Positions 52,316 to 60,338 are shown, numbered from the stretch's first letter. The stretch: DNA of 64,000 nucleotides from Streptomyces verrucosisporus (GCF_017114865.1 NZ_JADEYH010000012.1:62001-126000), one strand, 5' to 3'. Translations and numbers: made by a program. The notes: a model not told the origin generated them from the sequence alone.

Positions 52316-53230
52316 GATCGAGCTGGAACCCTGCTGACCACCGCCCTGGCCCCGGCCATCTGGGGCACCACCTACCTCGTCACCACCGAACTGCTGCCCC
52401 CCGACCGCCCGTTGCTGGCCGCCGTCCTGCGCGCTCTGCCCGCCGGGCTCCTCCTCCTCGCTCTCACCCGCCGCCTGCCCACTGGGCAGTGGTGGTGGCG
52501 GGCGGCCGTGCTCGGTGCCCTCAACATCGGGGTGTTCCTCGCGCTGCTGTTCGTCGCCGCCTACCGGCTCCCCGGTGGCGTCGCGGCCACCGCCGGAGCG
52601 GTGCAGCCCCTGATCGCCGCGGGGCTGTCCGCCGCCGTGCTGGGCGAGCGGTTCACCCTTCGCACCGCGCTCGCCGGGGTGGCGGGTGTGGCCGGGGTCG
52701 GTCTGCTCGTCCTGCGGGCCGACGCACAACTGGACGCGGTCGGCGTCGCCGCCGCGCTCGGCGGCGCGGCCGTCATGGCCACCGGCGTCGTCCTCAGCAA
52801 GCGGTGGAGCGCGCCCGCGCCCCTGCTCGCCGTCACCGGCTGGCAGCTCGTCGCGGGCGGGCTGCTGCTGCTCCCCGTAGCCCTGGCCGCCGAGGGGCCG
52901 CCGCCCGCCGGGCTGACCGCCGGCAACCTGCTCGGCTACGGCTACCTGTCGGTCGTCGGCGCGGCACTCGCCTACGCCCTGTGGTTCCGGGGGATCCGCG
53001 CCCTGTCGCCCACCGCCGTCACCTTCCTCGGCCTGCTCAGCCCGCTGGTCGCCACCGCGCTCGGCTGGCTGGTGCTCGGCCAGCACCTGACCTGGGCGCA
53101 GACGGCGGGCGCGCTCACCGTCCTGGCCGCCCTCGTCGCGGCCCAGACCCGGCCCCGTCCCGCCGCCGGCGCACCCGCCGTACCCGTCGTGTCCACCGAA
53201 TTCAAGAACCCCGAAACTCAGAGGAGTTGA
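52307..53230 (+). CDS. EamA/DMT superfamily transporter
   Basis: The protein (307 residues from the GTG at 52307) has about ten membrane helices in two EamA repeats: TALAPAIWGTTYLVTTELLPPDRPLL begins repeat one, and GVAAALGGAAVMATGVVLSKRW begins repeat two. Such carriers export amino acids, metabolites or drugs. The start is uncertain: the frame also has a GTG at 52289 and an ATG at 52256, but these lie within the repeated CTTAG operator boxes and would leave almost no promoter space. The NAD(P)-binding gene follows 5 nt after the stop. Confidence 0.86.
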   Translation: MLSDRAGTLLTTALAPAIWGTTYLVTTELLPPDRPLLAAVLRALPAGLLLLALTRRLPTGQWWWRAAVLGALNIGVFLALLFVAAYRLPGGVAATAGAVQPLIAAGLSAAVLGERFTLRTALAGVAGVAGVGLLVLRADAQLDAVGVAAALGGAAVMATGVVLSKRWSAPAPLLAVTGWQLVAGGLLLLPVALAAEGPPPAGLTAGNLLGYGYLSVVGAALAYALWFRGIRALSPTAVTFLGLLSPLVATALGWLVLGQHLTWAQTAGALTVLAALVAAQTRPRPAAGAPAVPVVSTEFKNPETQRS

Positions 53231-53235
53231 AAGCC

Positions 53236-53889
53236 ATGAAGACCATGCACATCACCGTCTTCGGAGCCACCGGCAGCGTGGGCGGCCAGGTGGTGGCCGA
53301 GGCGCTGGCCCGGGGCCACCGGGTCACCGCCGTCGTGCGCGACGCGGCCCGTCTGCCCGAGCTGCCCGCCACCGTCCTGGGCCGTACCGGCGACGCCCGC
53401 AGCGCCGAGGACGTGGCCGAACTGAGCACCGGCCGGGATGTGGTGGTCGGCGCCACCCGTCCGGCACCCGGCCGTGAGCGCGAACTCGCCGCCGCCACCC
53501 GTGCCCTGCTGGCGGGCGCGGCCGAAGCAGGCGCCCGGTTGCTGCTCGTCGGCGGTGCCGGAAGCCTGACCGTGCCCGGCACCGGCGGCAGCACCGTCCT
53601 CGACGACCCGCGGTACCTCCACCCCGACTGGCGGGCCGTCGCCGAGGCCGGCGCCGAGCAACTGGAGATCTGCCGCGCCGACACCTCCACGGCGGACTGG
53701 GCGTACCTCAGCCCGCCCGCCCGGCTGGAGCCGGGGGAGCGCACCGGCCGCTACCGGCTGGGCGCCGACGAACTGGTCACCGACGCCGAGGGCGTCTCCC
53801 GCATCACGGTGGCCGACCTGGCGGTGGCCCTGCTGGACGAGGCGGAGAAGCCCCGGCACCACTGCAGGCGGTTCACGGTGGCGTACTGA
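53236..53889 (+). CDS. NAD(P)-binding, NmrA/SDR-like protein
   Basis: The 217-residue protein has an N-terminal Rossmann motif (ITVFGATGSVGGQVVAEALARGHRVTAVVRD) with GATGSVG as the glycine-rich loop. It has the atypical-SDR layout of NAD(P)H-binding proteins (DVVVGATRPAPG, LLLVGGAGSL, WAYLSPPARLEPG). There is no Tyr-x-x-x-Lys pair of classical SDRs, so it may sense or bind cofactor rather than catalyse. GAGGAG precedes the ATG. It follows the EamA gene and is probably in one operon controlled by MarR. Confidence 0.88.
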   Translation: MKTMHITVFGATGSVGGQVVAEALARGHRVTAVVRDAARLPELPATVLGRTGDARSAEDVAELSTGRDVVVGATRPAPGRERELAAATRALLAGAAEAGARLLLVGGAGSLTVPGTGGSTVLDDPRYLHPDWRAVAEAGAEQLEICRADTSTADWAYLSPPARLEPGERTGRYRLGADELVTDAEGVSRITVADLAVALLDEAEKPRHHCRRFTVAY

Positions 53890-54092
53890 CGCGGGAACCG
53901 GTGTCCGCCCGGCCCCTGGTGGAGCCCGCGGAACGTGGGCGACGGCATTGCGGACCGTCTGGCGGTACTGTGCCGAGTGCGCTGCATCGGTCGCACCCGA
54001 GGAGACTTCGAGGTCCGCGGGGTGGTCTGCGGTCCCATGGAGGCATCCGCCGCCGGGAGCCTCCCGGCTCGTGAACTCGCGAAGGGGAGTGT

Positions 54093-54524
54093 GTGAGACC
54101 GGCGCACCGTGCACTGCTGTCCCTGGTTCTTGTGCTGCTGACGGGGCAGGCGCTCGCGATCGTCCTCTACTGTTTCTTCTTCGTCCCGATGTTCGCCCGG
54201 GGTCTGGGTCCCGACGCGCAGGTGACCGAGCGACAGGCCGAGTTGACGACCATCGTCTCCCTGGCAGCCGGAGCGCTTCTGACGTCGTTCAACGTCTGGG
54301 TCTGCGCCCGGGTGCTGCGCACGCTCCTGGGAGGAAAGTCGTCCGCCGTCCCCTTGCTGGCCGTCTGCGTGCTCGACCTGCTCATCCTGGCCCGCGCCGC
54401 CTACCGGGGCTGGCCGGACATAGCGGCCGTCGCCGCGGCCCTGCTTGCCCTGCTCGTCGCCTGCTACCGCTTGGACCGCCGCGCCTTCCCGGCTTCCTCT
54501 CCGCACTACGGGCGATCCGCTTAG
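54093..54524 (+). CDS. hypothetical four-helix membrane protein
   Basis: The 143-residue protein has four predicted membrane segments: LLSLVLVLLTGQALAIVLYC, IVSLAAGALLTSFNVWVCARV, AVPLLAVCVLDLLILARAA and IAAVAAALLALLVACYRL. Loops are short and the tail is basic. GGGGAG lies 5 nt before the GTG start. No family was recognised. It stands alone between the NAD(P)-binding gene and cassette B. Confidence 0.72.
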   Translation: MRPAHRALLSLVLVLLTGQALAIVLYCFFFVPMFARGLGPDAQVTERQAELTTIVSLAAGALLTSFNVWVCARVLRTLLGGKSSAVPLLAVCVLDLLILARAAYRGWPDIAAVAAALLALLVACYRLDRRAFPASSPHYGRSA

Positions 54525-54918
54525 GTGCCACTCGGGTACCGCTGCCCTGTCCGTGCCCCCGACAGGCAGGCCGGGGTGACGGGGACGGGCGGGGAGCGCG
54601 TTGCCCCGGCCGGGCCCGGGCAGGTCGTGCGGTCCGCGTTGACGCGGACGCGGTCGACGGACGGGCCGCAGCCGTAGAGCGTGGCCTCGGCCTGTCCGGC
54701 GACCGGGCCGTGTCCCGCGCCATGGCCGACCGGCTCCGGTACCTGTGTTCCGCTCATGCCTTCGGTGAGCCGATCCGCGCAACGGGGGCTGTCGGAAACC
54801 AGCCGGTATGCCGTTGCCCGGGAGAAGGCCGTAAAGCAGGATGCCTCTGTACCAGCGGGGGCCGCACCAGTGGAGGCAGGAGCCCGGCTCGCCTCTGGCC
54901 GGGCATATGAGGGGGGAC
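54525..54918. other. gap upstream of cassette B
   Basis: This 394-nt region separates the membrane protein gene from cassette B. No convincing gene is seen; a 78-codon minus-strand frame (54521-54757) lacks a well-placed ribosome-binding site and any recognisable domain. GAGGGGGG just before 54919 is the ribosome-binding site for cassette B, so its promoter should lie here. Confidence 0.4.
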
Positions 54919-55344
54919 ATGTCGTTCGACGACGAGTGGAACCAGCTCGTGGCGGAGGCGAACCGCAGGCGCGAGGCGCGGACACGGCTCGAGTCCGCGG
55001 AGGGCGGCGGCCGGGGAGGGGCCGAGCTGGCGGACGCGGACTTCGGGCTGGAGGACGGACCGGTCCGGTCGAAGGCGTCGGGTATCCGCACGGCCACCAC
55101 CGAGGCCCGGTCGAAGTCGAAGCTGGCCGATGCGCGGGCGGCGGGAACAAGTCACTCCGGTTGGCTTGCCGGTGCCGCGAGTGACGGCTGCGTGAACGCC
55201 TGGCAGAGGCGGCTCCACGGTCTGAGCGATCTGGTCGAGGACGCCGCCGACGCGCTGACGGAGGCGATGGACCAGCAGATCGACCAGGACCGCTCCACGG
55301 CGGCCGGACTCCGGGCGTCGTCCCGCTGGCTGGAGGGCGCCTGA
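54919..55344 (+). CDS. small helical WXG-like protein, first gene of cassette B
   Basis: The 141-residue protein has an N-terminal helix (MSFDDEWNQLVAEANRR), a Gly-rich linker and a C-terminal four-helix segment with SGWLAGAASDGCVNAWQRRLHGL. It resembles actinobacterial secretion-linked helical proteins that pair with WXG-type partners. The ATG at 54919 follows GAGGGGGG; an in-frame ATG at 54841 would place that site inside the gene. Its TGA overlaps the ATG of the next gene (TGATG), so the two are translationally coupled. Confidence 0.72.
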   Translation: MSFDDEWNQLVAEANRRREARTRLESAEGGGRGGAELADADFGLEDGPVRSKASGIRTATTEARSKSKLADARAAGTSHSGWLAGAASDGCVNAWQRRLHGLSDLVEDAADALTEAMDQQIDQDRSTAAGLRASSRWLEGA

Positions 55345-56708
55345 TGGTCTCCGTCCCGGAACTCGACAGCGCCAGTCCCCGGAAGTGGCGGGACGCGGCC
55401 GACGACGCGGTGGCCGCGGCGAAGCAGTGCGACGGGCTCGCCTCGTACGCCCGTGACGAGGTGGCCGGGACACTACGGACCTGCTGGGTGGGCGACACCG
55501 GCAAGGCCGCCCGCAGCCGCTTCGTCAGGCACGCCGACGACTACGAGGCGGCCGCCGTCGCCCTGCGCGCCCTGGCACGCGTCTACGACGGTCTCGCCGA
55601 CGACATCGCCGACGCGCAGAGGGACCTGCACAGCGCACTCGACTACGCGCGCAGGCACGACCTGAAGGTGGACGACAGCGGCCGTGTGCGGTCGGCCCGG
55701 TCCGTGATGGGCCCCAGGGACGGCGGCCAGCACCTGGAGCCGGTGGAGCACGCCCGCGACGTCATCTCCGCCGCGCTGTCGAAGGCCACCCGGGCGGACA
55801 TCGAGGCCGCGCGGGCCCTGCGCACCATCGAAGGTCTCACCGACATCGGTGATCCGAAGCTGGTGGGAGACGCGCTCAAGGACGACAGTCCGCTGGGCAT
55901 CGCGCTGCGTCTGTCGGGCGGACTCGACGGGCTTCACCGGATCAACGTCCCGCCGACGGTCCTCGCCGCGGTGGACCGGGCCGCGCTGGAGACGGGCATG
56001 AGCCGGAAGCTTCTGCTGGCGGTCCTGTGGCAGGAGCAGCAGTGGCACCAGAACCACAGCCCGGGCCTGCGCGGACCGGTCACCGAGTTCGGCCGGCTCT
56101 TCAACTGGAGCCTCGCCGTCGGACCGAAGCCGGACAAGTCGTTGGGGATCACCCACATCAAGCTGGAAACGGCGCGGGAGGTTCTGGAGAGGAACCGCGA
56201 GGTCTTCAAACTGACCGACGGAAGATACATGAGTGAGCTGACTGACGCCGAACTCGCCGCTGAGATCGAGGCCGACCCTCAGTTGGACGTCCGGCTCAGT
56301 GCCTATCACCTGAAGGAACTCAAGGAGGATCCATACGGTTCCAGGTCGGACAAGGACCTCTTCGTGCTCTATGCCGCCGACACCCCCGGGGTCCGGGAGT
56401 TGAACGAGATGTACGGCGATGAATCCGGACGGCGCGGAGGCGATATCAAGTCCCGAGGTGAGAACTGGGACAGGATCGAACCGCACTTGGAGGACGCCAT
56501 GGCCTGGGAAGATCTCGGGGACGAAGAGCGCGATCAAGCCGTGGAGCAGTTGAAATCGCAGATCCCGGTGCCGCGAGACGTCTATATCGAGCCGATCTAC
56601 AGCGACGGTGGCCCGGTCGGCGGCGTTGGCGAGAAGGATCCCGATCTCGGTCCGCTCACTCCGTCCCCGAGCCCGGCTCCGCCCCCGATTCCCCCGGCGG
56701 GGGGCTGA
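55344..56708 (+). CDS. WXG-like / lytic-transglycosylase-like fusion, second gene of cassette B
   Basis: The 454-residue protein has an N-terminal helical domain (about residues 1-105) with a WXG turn (CWVGDTG, residues 47-53) and a linker. A lysozyme-like domain at about 200-330 follows: SRKLLLAVLWQEQQWHQN with putative catalytic Glu231, and SLGITHIKLETAREVL, which resembles the GxxQIxPxTA segment of transglycosylases. A Pro/Ser-rich tail (PSPSPAPPPIPPAGG) ends it. There is no signal peptide. The WXG domain may direct export and the enzyme part would act on peptidoglycan. A lipoprotein gene follows after 3 nt. Confidence 0.75.
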   Translation: MVSVPELDSASPRKWRDAADDAVAAAKQCDGLASYARDEVAGTLRTCWVGDTGKAARSRFVRHADDYEAAAVALRALARVYDGLADDIADAQRDLHSALDYARRHDLKVDDSGRVRSARSVMGPRDGGQHLEPVEHARDVISAALSKATRADIEAARALRTIEGLTDIGDPKLVGDALKDDSPLGIALRLSGGLDGLHRINVPPTVLAAVDRAALETGMSRKLLLAVLWQEQQWHQNHSPGLRGPVTEFGRLFNWSLAVGPKPDKSLGITHIKLETAREVLERNREVFKLTDGRYMSELTDAELAAEIEADPQLDVRLSAYHLKELKEDPYGSRSDKDLFVLYAADTPGVRELNEMYGDESGRRGGDIKSRGENWDRIEPHLEDAMAWEDLGDEERDQAVEQLKSQIPVPRDVYIEPIYSDGGPVGGVGEKDPDLGPLTPSPSPAPPPIPPAGG

Positions 56709-56711
56709 GGC

Positions 56712-57488
56712 ATGCGAAGAACCGTGCCGACTCTGGTCTCATGCCTCCTGGTGATGGCTCTCACCGCTTGCTCATCATTCACGCGAAAGGACACGGAGCC
56801 GCTCACCCCCCTCCCTGAGAGCGTTCCGGTGAAACCGGTGTTCAATACCGCGGACGAGGTGGTGGCGGCACTTGAGCGGAGCGGTGTCGAGTGTGTGGTC
56901 CTGCGGCGAAGGGGGGGTGGCTCCGGTCTCGACTGCGCGGCTGAGATCAATGGTGTGAAGGTCGAGAACGAGGTACATGTGCTCGGTACCGAGGAGTTCA
57001 CCCGTGATGAGGTGGGTGACTCCGTTGCCAGTTGGCGAACACCCCCGCGTTTCCGCACCATCGTCGCCGCCGGCAACTGGTACATCAGCGTGCTGAAGCC
57101 CGCATACGCGCCCCAGGTGGCCGAGGCGCTTGACGCAGTCGTTCTTCCGCCGCTGCTCCCGCTGCCCGACATTCCGAAGAAGCCTCGCTACACGGAGCTC
57201 GACTCGCTCGCGGACGCGCTGGATGCCTCCGTGGGGTGCGAGAGGCGTGAGAGGGAGAAGGACGCGGCGAACGCGATGACGTGCGTGACGGAGCGGTCGG
57301 AGGAGCCCTGCGCCTATCTGGAACTGCATGGCACGTCCGCCGAGCGCGACGACGCGCTGCGCCTGGCCATCAGCGTGCCGGAACTTTCCAGGTTCATCGT
57401 CACGGCGGGGAACTGGTCCATCCAGTTCTGCGACAGGTCCCTGGGACGCGAGGCGGCCGACGATCTGGGAGGAGCCGTCGTCTCCTGA
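56712..57488 (+). CDS. lipoprotein with an internal duplication, third gene of cassette B
   Basis: The 258-residue product has a short signal and lipobox LTAC (Cys20). The mature part consists of two related ~100-residue units: residues 44-144 (ADEVVAALERSGVECVV ... TIVAAGNWYISVL ... AEALDAVV) and 160-257 (LDSLADALDASVGCERR ... FIVTAGNWSIQFC ... ADDLGGAVV). The AGNW core and the cysteine after the first helix are shared. No named family was recognised. It is the last gene of cassette B and matches the position of the lipoprotein in cassette A. A terminator follows. Confidence 0.78.
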   Translation: MRRTVPTLVSCLLVMALTACSSFTRKDTEPLTPLPESVPVKPVFNTADEVVAALERSGVECVVLRRRGGGSGLDCAAEINGVKVENEVHVLGTEEFTRDEVGDSVASWRTPPRFRTIVAAGNWYISVLKPAYAPQVAEALDAVVLPPLLPLPDIPKKPRYTELDSLADALDASVGCERREREKDAANAMTCVTERSEEPCAYLELHGTSAERDDALRLAISVPELSRFIVTAGNWSIQFCDRSLGREAADDLGGAVVS

Positions 57489-57532
57489 ACCGGGTCCGCT
57501 GTCAGCGGGGTATCCGTCGCTCGCCGCGAACG

Positions 57533-57562
57533 CGTGCGGGTCCGGGACGGCGGACCCGCACG
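57533..57562. terminator. terminator between cassette B and the GNAT gene
   Basis: CGTGCGGGTCCG and its exact complement flank a GGACGG loop (12-bp stem). It lies between convergent genes and can serve both. Confidence 0.75.
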
Positions 57563-57605
57563 GAATCGCGTGGTGCCCAGGAGGGGTTTTCGGCTCTCTG
57601 CCCGC

Positions 57606-58133
57606 TCACACGCGGCCGAACGGCTCGGCGTAGGTGAAGGCGCCGCGCAGGGCGGAGTCTTCGGGGTCGTACGCGGTCAGGGTGCGGACCTGGAAGTACT
57701 CGCCCCAGGCCGGGTCGGTCGGGGTGATGCCGTACTCGGTGGAGGTGCGGAAGCCGAAGCGGCGGTAGTAGGCGGGGTCGCCGAGCAGGGCCACCAGTGG
57801 CTCGCCGAGGGCGTCGGCGGCGCCGAGTGCGGTGTGCATCAGAGCCGAGCCGGTGCCGCGCCTCTGGTGGCCGGGGTGGACGCCGATGGGGCCGAGCCCC
57901 AGCGCGGGCGCGGCGCCGACGCGCCCCCGGGTGCACACCACATGGCCGACGACCTCGCCGCCAGGGCTTTCGGCCACCAGCGACAGCGCGGGCAACCACG
58001 CTTCGCAGCCGCGCAGTTCGTCCAGCAGGGTGACCTCCACCGGGACGGGCGTCTGTGACCGGGCGGCGAAGGCCGCACCGGTCACGGCGCGTACGGCGGG
58101 GATGTCGGCGGGTCTCTCGCGTCGGATCAGCAC
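57606..58133 (-). CDS. GNAT family N-acetyltransferase
   Basis: The protein (175 residues from the GTG at 58133) begins MLIRRERPADIPAVRAVTGAAF and has the acetyl-CoA loop LGPIGVHPGHQRRGTGSALM (Q/RxxGxG/A), then VALLGDPAYYRRFGFRTSTEYG, typical of YhbS-like GNATs. Alternative in-frame starts are a TTG at 58169 and an ATG at 58235 that would overlap the DUF397 gene. It lies just after DUF397 on the same strand. Substrate is unknown. Confidence 0.87.
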   Translation of the reverse strand: MLIRRERPADIPAVRAVTGAAFAARSQTPVPVEVTLLDELRGCEAWLPALSLVAESPGGEVVGHVVCTRGRVGAAPALGLGPIGVHPGHQRRGTGSALMHTALGAADALGEPLVALLGDPAYYRRFGFRTSTEYGITPTDPAWGEYFQVRTLTAYDPEDSALRGAFTYAEPFGRV

Positions 58134-58174
58134 CGGGGCAGTCTGCGCCGCCGTGTCGGGTGCGGGCAACGGGA

Positions 58175-58405
58175 TTACGCCCCGCCGGTGGGCGTTCGGC
58201 CCTCCGCGCGTACCCGCTCCAGGAAGGCCGTCCACGGCGCGGCGCCGAAGGCGAGCGCCGGCCCTGCGGGGTCCTTGGAGTCCCGCACGACGGTGCGCTG
58301 CCCGCCGGGCAGAACTGCGGCCTCCACACAGTTGCCCTCGCCGCCGCTGTAGCTGGACCTGCGCCAGTCGCCCGGTATGTGGGCGCTGTTCGATTCCTTT
58401 GCCAT
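58175..58405 (-). CDS. DUF397 domain protein
   Basis: The 76-residue protein has the DUF397 signature: WRRSSYSGGEGNCVEAAVLPGG and VVRDSKDPAGPALAF followed by AAPWTAFLERVR. DUF397 proteins are small partners of XRE/DUF5753 regulators in Streptomyces, as in the whiJ-type systems. I use the ATG at 58405 because GAGGAG and GGAG precede it; the ATG at 58414 would sit directly on the binding site. It is 14 nt downstream of the XRE gene and clearly paired with it. Confidence 0.9.
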   Translation of the reverse strand: MAKESNSAHIPGDWRRSSYSGGEGNCVEAAVLPGGQRTVVRDSKDPAGPALAFGAAPWTAFLERVRAEGRTPTGGA

Positions 58406-58419
58406 CTGCTCCATCTCCT

Positions 58420-59277
58420 CTACCGGCCGGTCAGCAACTCGGCGATCGCTGCATGGGACTGGCGCGGGCTGAGTGCTGCCGCGCGTAGTGCGTCGAGGGC
58501 ATCAGCGTATGTCTTCACCTCGTCGGGGCTGTCCAGGTAGACGGTCGTGATCAGGCCTTCTTCGCAGACCACCTGGCTCTCCCCCGGCAACGGGAAGGTG
58601 AAGATCACAAACGGTCCGTTACCGCCGGGATGCTCTCCGGCGTCGATCGGAAGTACCTGAAGGGTGACGTTGGGCAGCTCGGCCAGGGAGAGCAGGTGGC
58701 GGAGCTGTCGGTCCATCGTGCCCGGACCGCCGACCCTGCTGCGCAGAGCAGCTTCCCCGATCACAGCCCAGAACTGGACACCTCGTCCATCGGTCAGCAG
58801 GCTCTGCCTGTTGGTACGCACTTCGAGCCTGCGCTCGACATCCTCCTCGGTGCGCACCGATGGATATGCGCTGATCACAGCGCGAGCGTAGTCACGGGTC
58901 TGGAGAAGTCCCGGAACGAGAAGAGGTTCGTAACAGCTGATCTCAGCTGCTTCGGCTTCAAGCTCGATGAAGTCCGTGTAGCCGGGGCGCAGTACGCCGG
59001 CATGGCGTTGCCACCAGCCGGACTCCTTCCCCTTGCGTGCCATCTCCAGGAAGGCGTCAACCCGGGCTGTGTCGGTGATGCCGTAGAGCGAGAGCAACGC
59101 ACGCAGGTCGCGAGTTCGCACCCCTGAACGACCCAGCTCCAGACGGGAGATCGTCGCTTTGTGGCACTCCAGGTGACGTGCCGCGTCCTCCAGGGTGAGG
59201 TCCTTCGCCTCACGCAGCCTCCGCAGCGCTGATCCCAGCCGACGGCGTCGGACTGTGGGTGTGGGGTCGGCAGGCAT
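58420..59277 (-). CDS. XRE-type regulator with DUF5753 domain
   Basis: The 285-residue protein has an N-terminal helix-turn-helix (LGSALRRLREAKDLTLEDAARHL, then HKATISRLELGRSGV) and a C-terminal DUF5753 domain (ISCYEPLLVPGLLQTRDYARAVI, QFWAVIGEAAL and TLQVLPIDAGEHPG). These regulators pair with DUF397 proteins and often influence development or antibiotic production. GAAGGAG precedes the ATG. It is divergent from a chain of very small genes and may regulate them as well as itself. Confidence 0.93.
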   Translation of the reverse strand: MPADPTPTVRRRRLGSALRRLREAKDLTLEDAARHLECHKATISRLELGRSGVRTRDLRALLSLYGITDTARVDAFLEMARKGKESGWWQRHAGVLRPGYTDFIELEAEAAEISCYEPLLVPGLLQTRDYARAVISAYPSVRTEEDVERRLEVRTNRQSLLTDGRGVQFWAVIGEAALRSRVGGPGTMDRQLRHLLSLAELPNVTLQVLPIDAGEHPGGNGPFVIFTFPLPGESQVVCEEGLITTVYLDSPDEVKTYADALDALRAAALSPRQSHAAIAELLTGR

Positions 59278-59473
59278 GGGTTCTCCTTCAACAGCTTTGA
59301 CGAGAGATCAGTTTGTCGAAGAAGTGGGCCACGGGTGCGCGAATCGGCGAAGTTAAGTGTTCGTGTTGCACTTCGAAGGGTTGCGGTGTCATGGTGAACC
59401 GGACACGTTGGGTGTCCAAGTCGTAACGCCGGGCGTTCGCGGCCCGGTGGCCGGATGTCAGAAGGGTCGAGCG

Positions 59474-59680
59474 ATGCACGCAACGCCAAGCAAGAGGGAC
59501 GCACGGTACGACCGGGTGCGGGACCGGGTGACCGTCGCCGTCACCGTCCACGGGGACGACGGCGTGTCCGTCGAGACCGAGATGGTGCTGGAGCCCGGCC
59601 AGTTGGAGCTGCACTACGCGCAGCTCGGCCGGCTGATCGAGTGCCGCGACCGGTACGGGCGGACGGGGGGGTGGGCGTGA
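59474..59680 (+). CDS. small hypothetical protein, first of a mini-gene chain
   Basis: The 68-residue protein (from the ATG at 59474) has a basic start (MHATPSKRDARYDRVRDRV) and a beta-like part with VAVTVHGDDGVSVETEMVLEPGQLELH. No family was recognised. The longer frame starting at 59357 lacks a ribosome-binding site. Its TGA overlaps the GTG of the next gene. It is divergent from the XRE/DUF397 pair. Confidence 0.65.
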   Translation: MHATPSKRDARYDRVRDRVTVAVTVHGDDGVSVETEMVLEPGQLELHYAQLGRLIECRDRYGRTGGWA

Positions 59681-59916
59681 GTGCCGCGCCGCTGCCGAGG
59701 CGGGGCACCCCCGACGAGGTGATCGAACTGCCCGCCGACACCCCAGGCGACCGCCTCAACGGCCGGGCCTGCGTCCACTGCGGCACTCGCGGTGAGCCGC
59801 TCGCCTACATCGGTTGGGCGCGGGTCGCCACCGGGCGGCCCGGCGGGCATCTGTCCTGCCCGGTCAGCGCCTGCGCCGACTGCCGGGCGCGACGGGCGCG
59901 GCAGCCGACGCGGTGA
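59677..59916 (+). CDS. small zinc-ribbon-like protein
   Basis: The 79-residue protein has two cysteine pairs, CVHCG and CPVSACADC, separated by about 30 residues, a pattern fitting a zinc ribbon. The GTG at 59677 overlaps the previous stop (GTGA), and its own stop overlaps the next GTG (GTGA). No close family was recognised. A role with the neighbouring XRE/DUF397 system is possible but unproven. Confidence 0.7.
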   Translation: MSAAPLPRRGTPDEVIELPADTPGDRLNGRACVHCGTRGEPLAYIGWARVATGRPGGHLSCPVSACADCRARRARQPTR

Positions 59917-60008
59917 CGCGCTACGCGCTCGCGGTGGCCGAGACCGTCCTGGCGGCGCTCACCGTCCTGTCCGCCTCCGGCGCCGCCTGGCTGCTCGCCT
60001 CCGGGTGA
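59913..60008 (+). CDS. 31-residue membrane peptide
   Basis: The GTG at 59913 overlaps the stop of the zinc-ribbon gene. The product MTRYALAVAETVLAALTVLS, followed by ASGAAWLLASG, is a single hydrophobic helix. Such a tiny frame would normally be ignored; the exact 4-nt overlap repeated from the previous junction is the main support. Confidence 0.5.
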   Translation: MTRYALAVAETVLAALTVLSASGAAWLLASG

Positions 60009-60084
60009 GCGGCAATAGGCTTGAGCGAGAAGCGACTTGGCGGCGGCTACTCCCTCAGGGGGTGGCCGCCGCCAACTCGACGCC

Positions 60085-60234
60085 ATGGACGTGGTGGACA
60101 CGGCCGTCCCCGTGCCGCTGGACGACCTCGCCCTCCACGGGCTGGGTGTGGTCGTTCTCGTCGCCGCCGCCACCGGCCTCGGACTGCTGTTCCCGTGCCC
60201 GGGCACCTCGGTGGAAGAGCTGCGCACCGGCTGA
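60085..60234 (+). CDS. small single-helix membrane protein
   Basis: The 49-residue frame from the ATG at 60085 has a polar start (MDVVDTAVPVPLDDLALHG), one hydrophobic helix (LGVVVLVAAATGLGLLF) and a short tail (PCPGTSVEELRTG). It lies 76 nt after the 31-residue peptide and just before a strong terminator, so it may be the last gene of the chain. No family was recognised, and no strong ribosome-binding site is seen. Confidence 0.4.
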   Translation: MDVVDTAVPVPLDDLALHGLGVVVLVAAATGLGLLFPCPGTSVEELRTG

Positions 60235-60242
60235 CGGCCGGG

Positions 60243-60283
60243 CCCCGCGCCACCCGGCCGGACACCGGCCGGGTGGCGCGGGG
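60243..60283. terminator. 19-bp perfect hairpin before dxr
   Basis: 60243-60261 and 60265-60283 are exactly complementary with an ACA loop. It isolates the mini-gene chain from dxr. A short GGTGGCGCGG tandem repeat directly follows. Confidence 0.8.
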
Positions 60284-60338
60284 TGGCGCGGGGTGACGCG
60301 GTGTCCGGGCCGTCTCGCGGACCGGACACAATGGGGGG

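Noticed and set aside
54521..54757. 78-codon minus-strand frame upstream of cassette B
   Set aside because: No recognised domain and only one base between GAAGG and the ATG; probably spurious.
60275..60300. GGTGGCGCGG tandem repeat before dxr
   Set aside because: Only two to three imperfect copies extending the terminator arm; not a CRISPR or functional repeat array.
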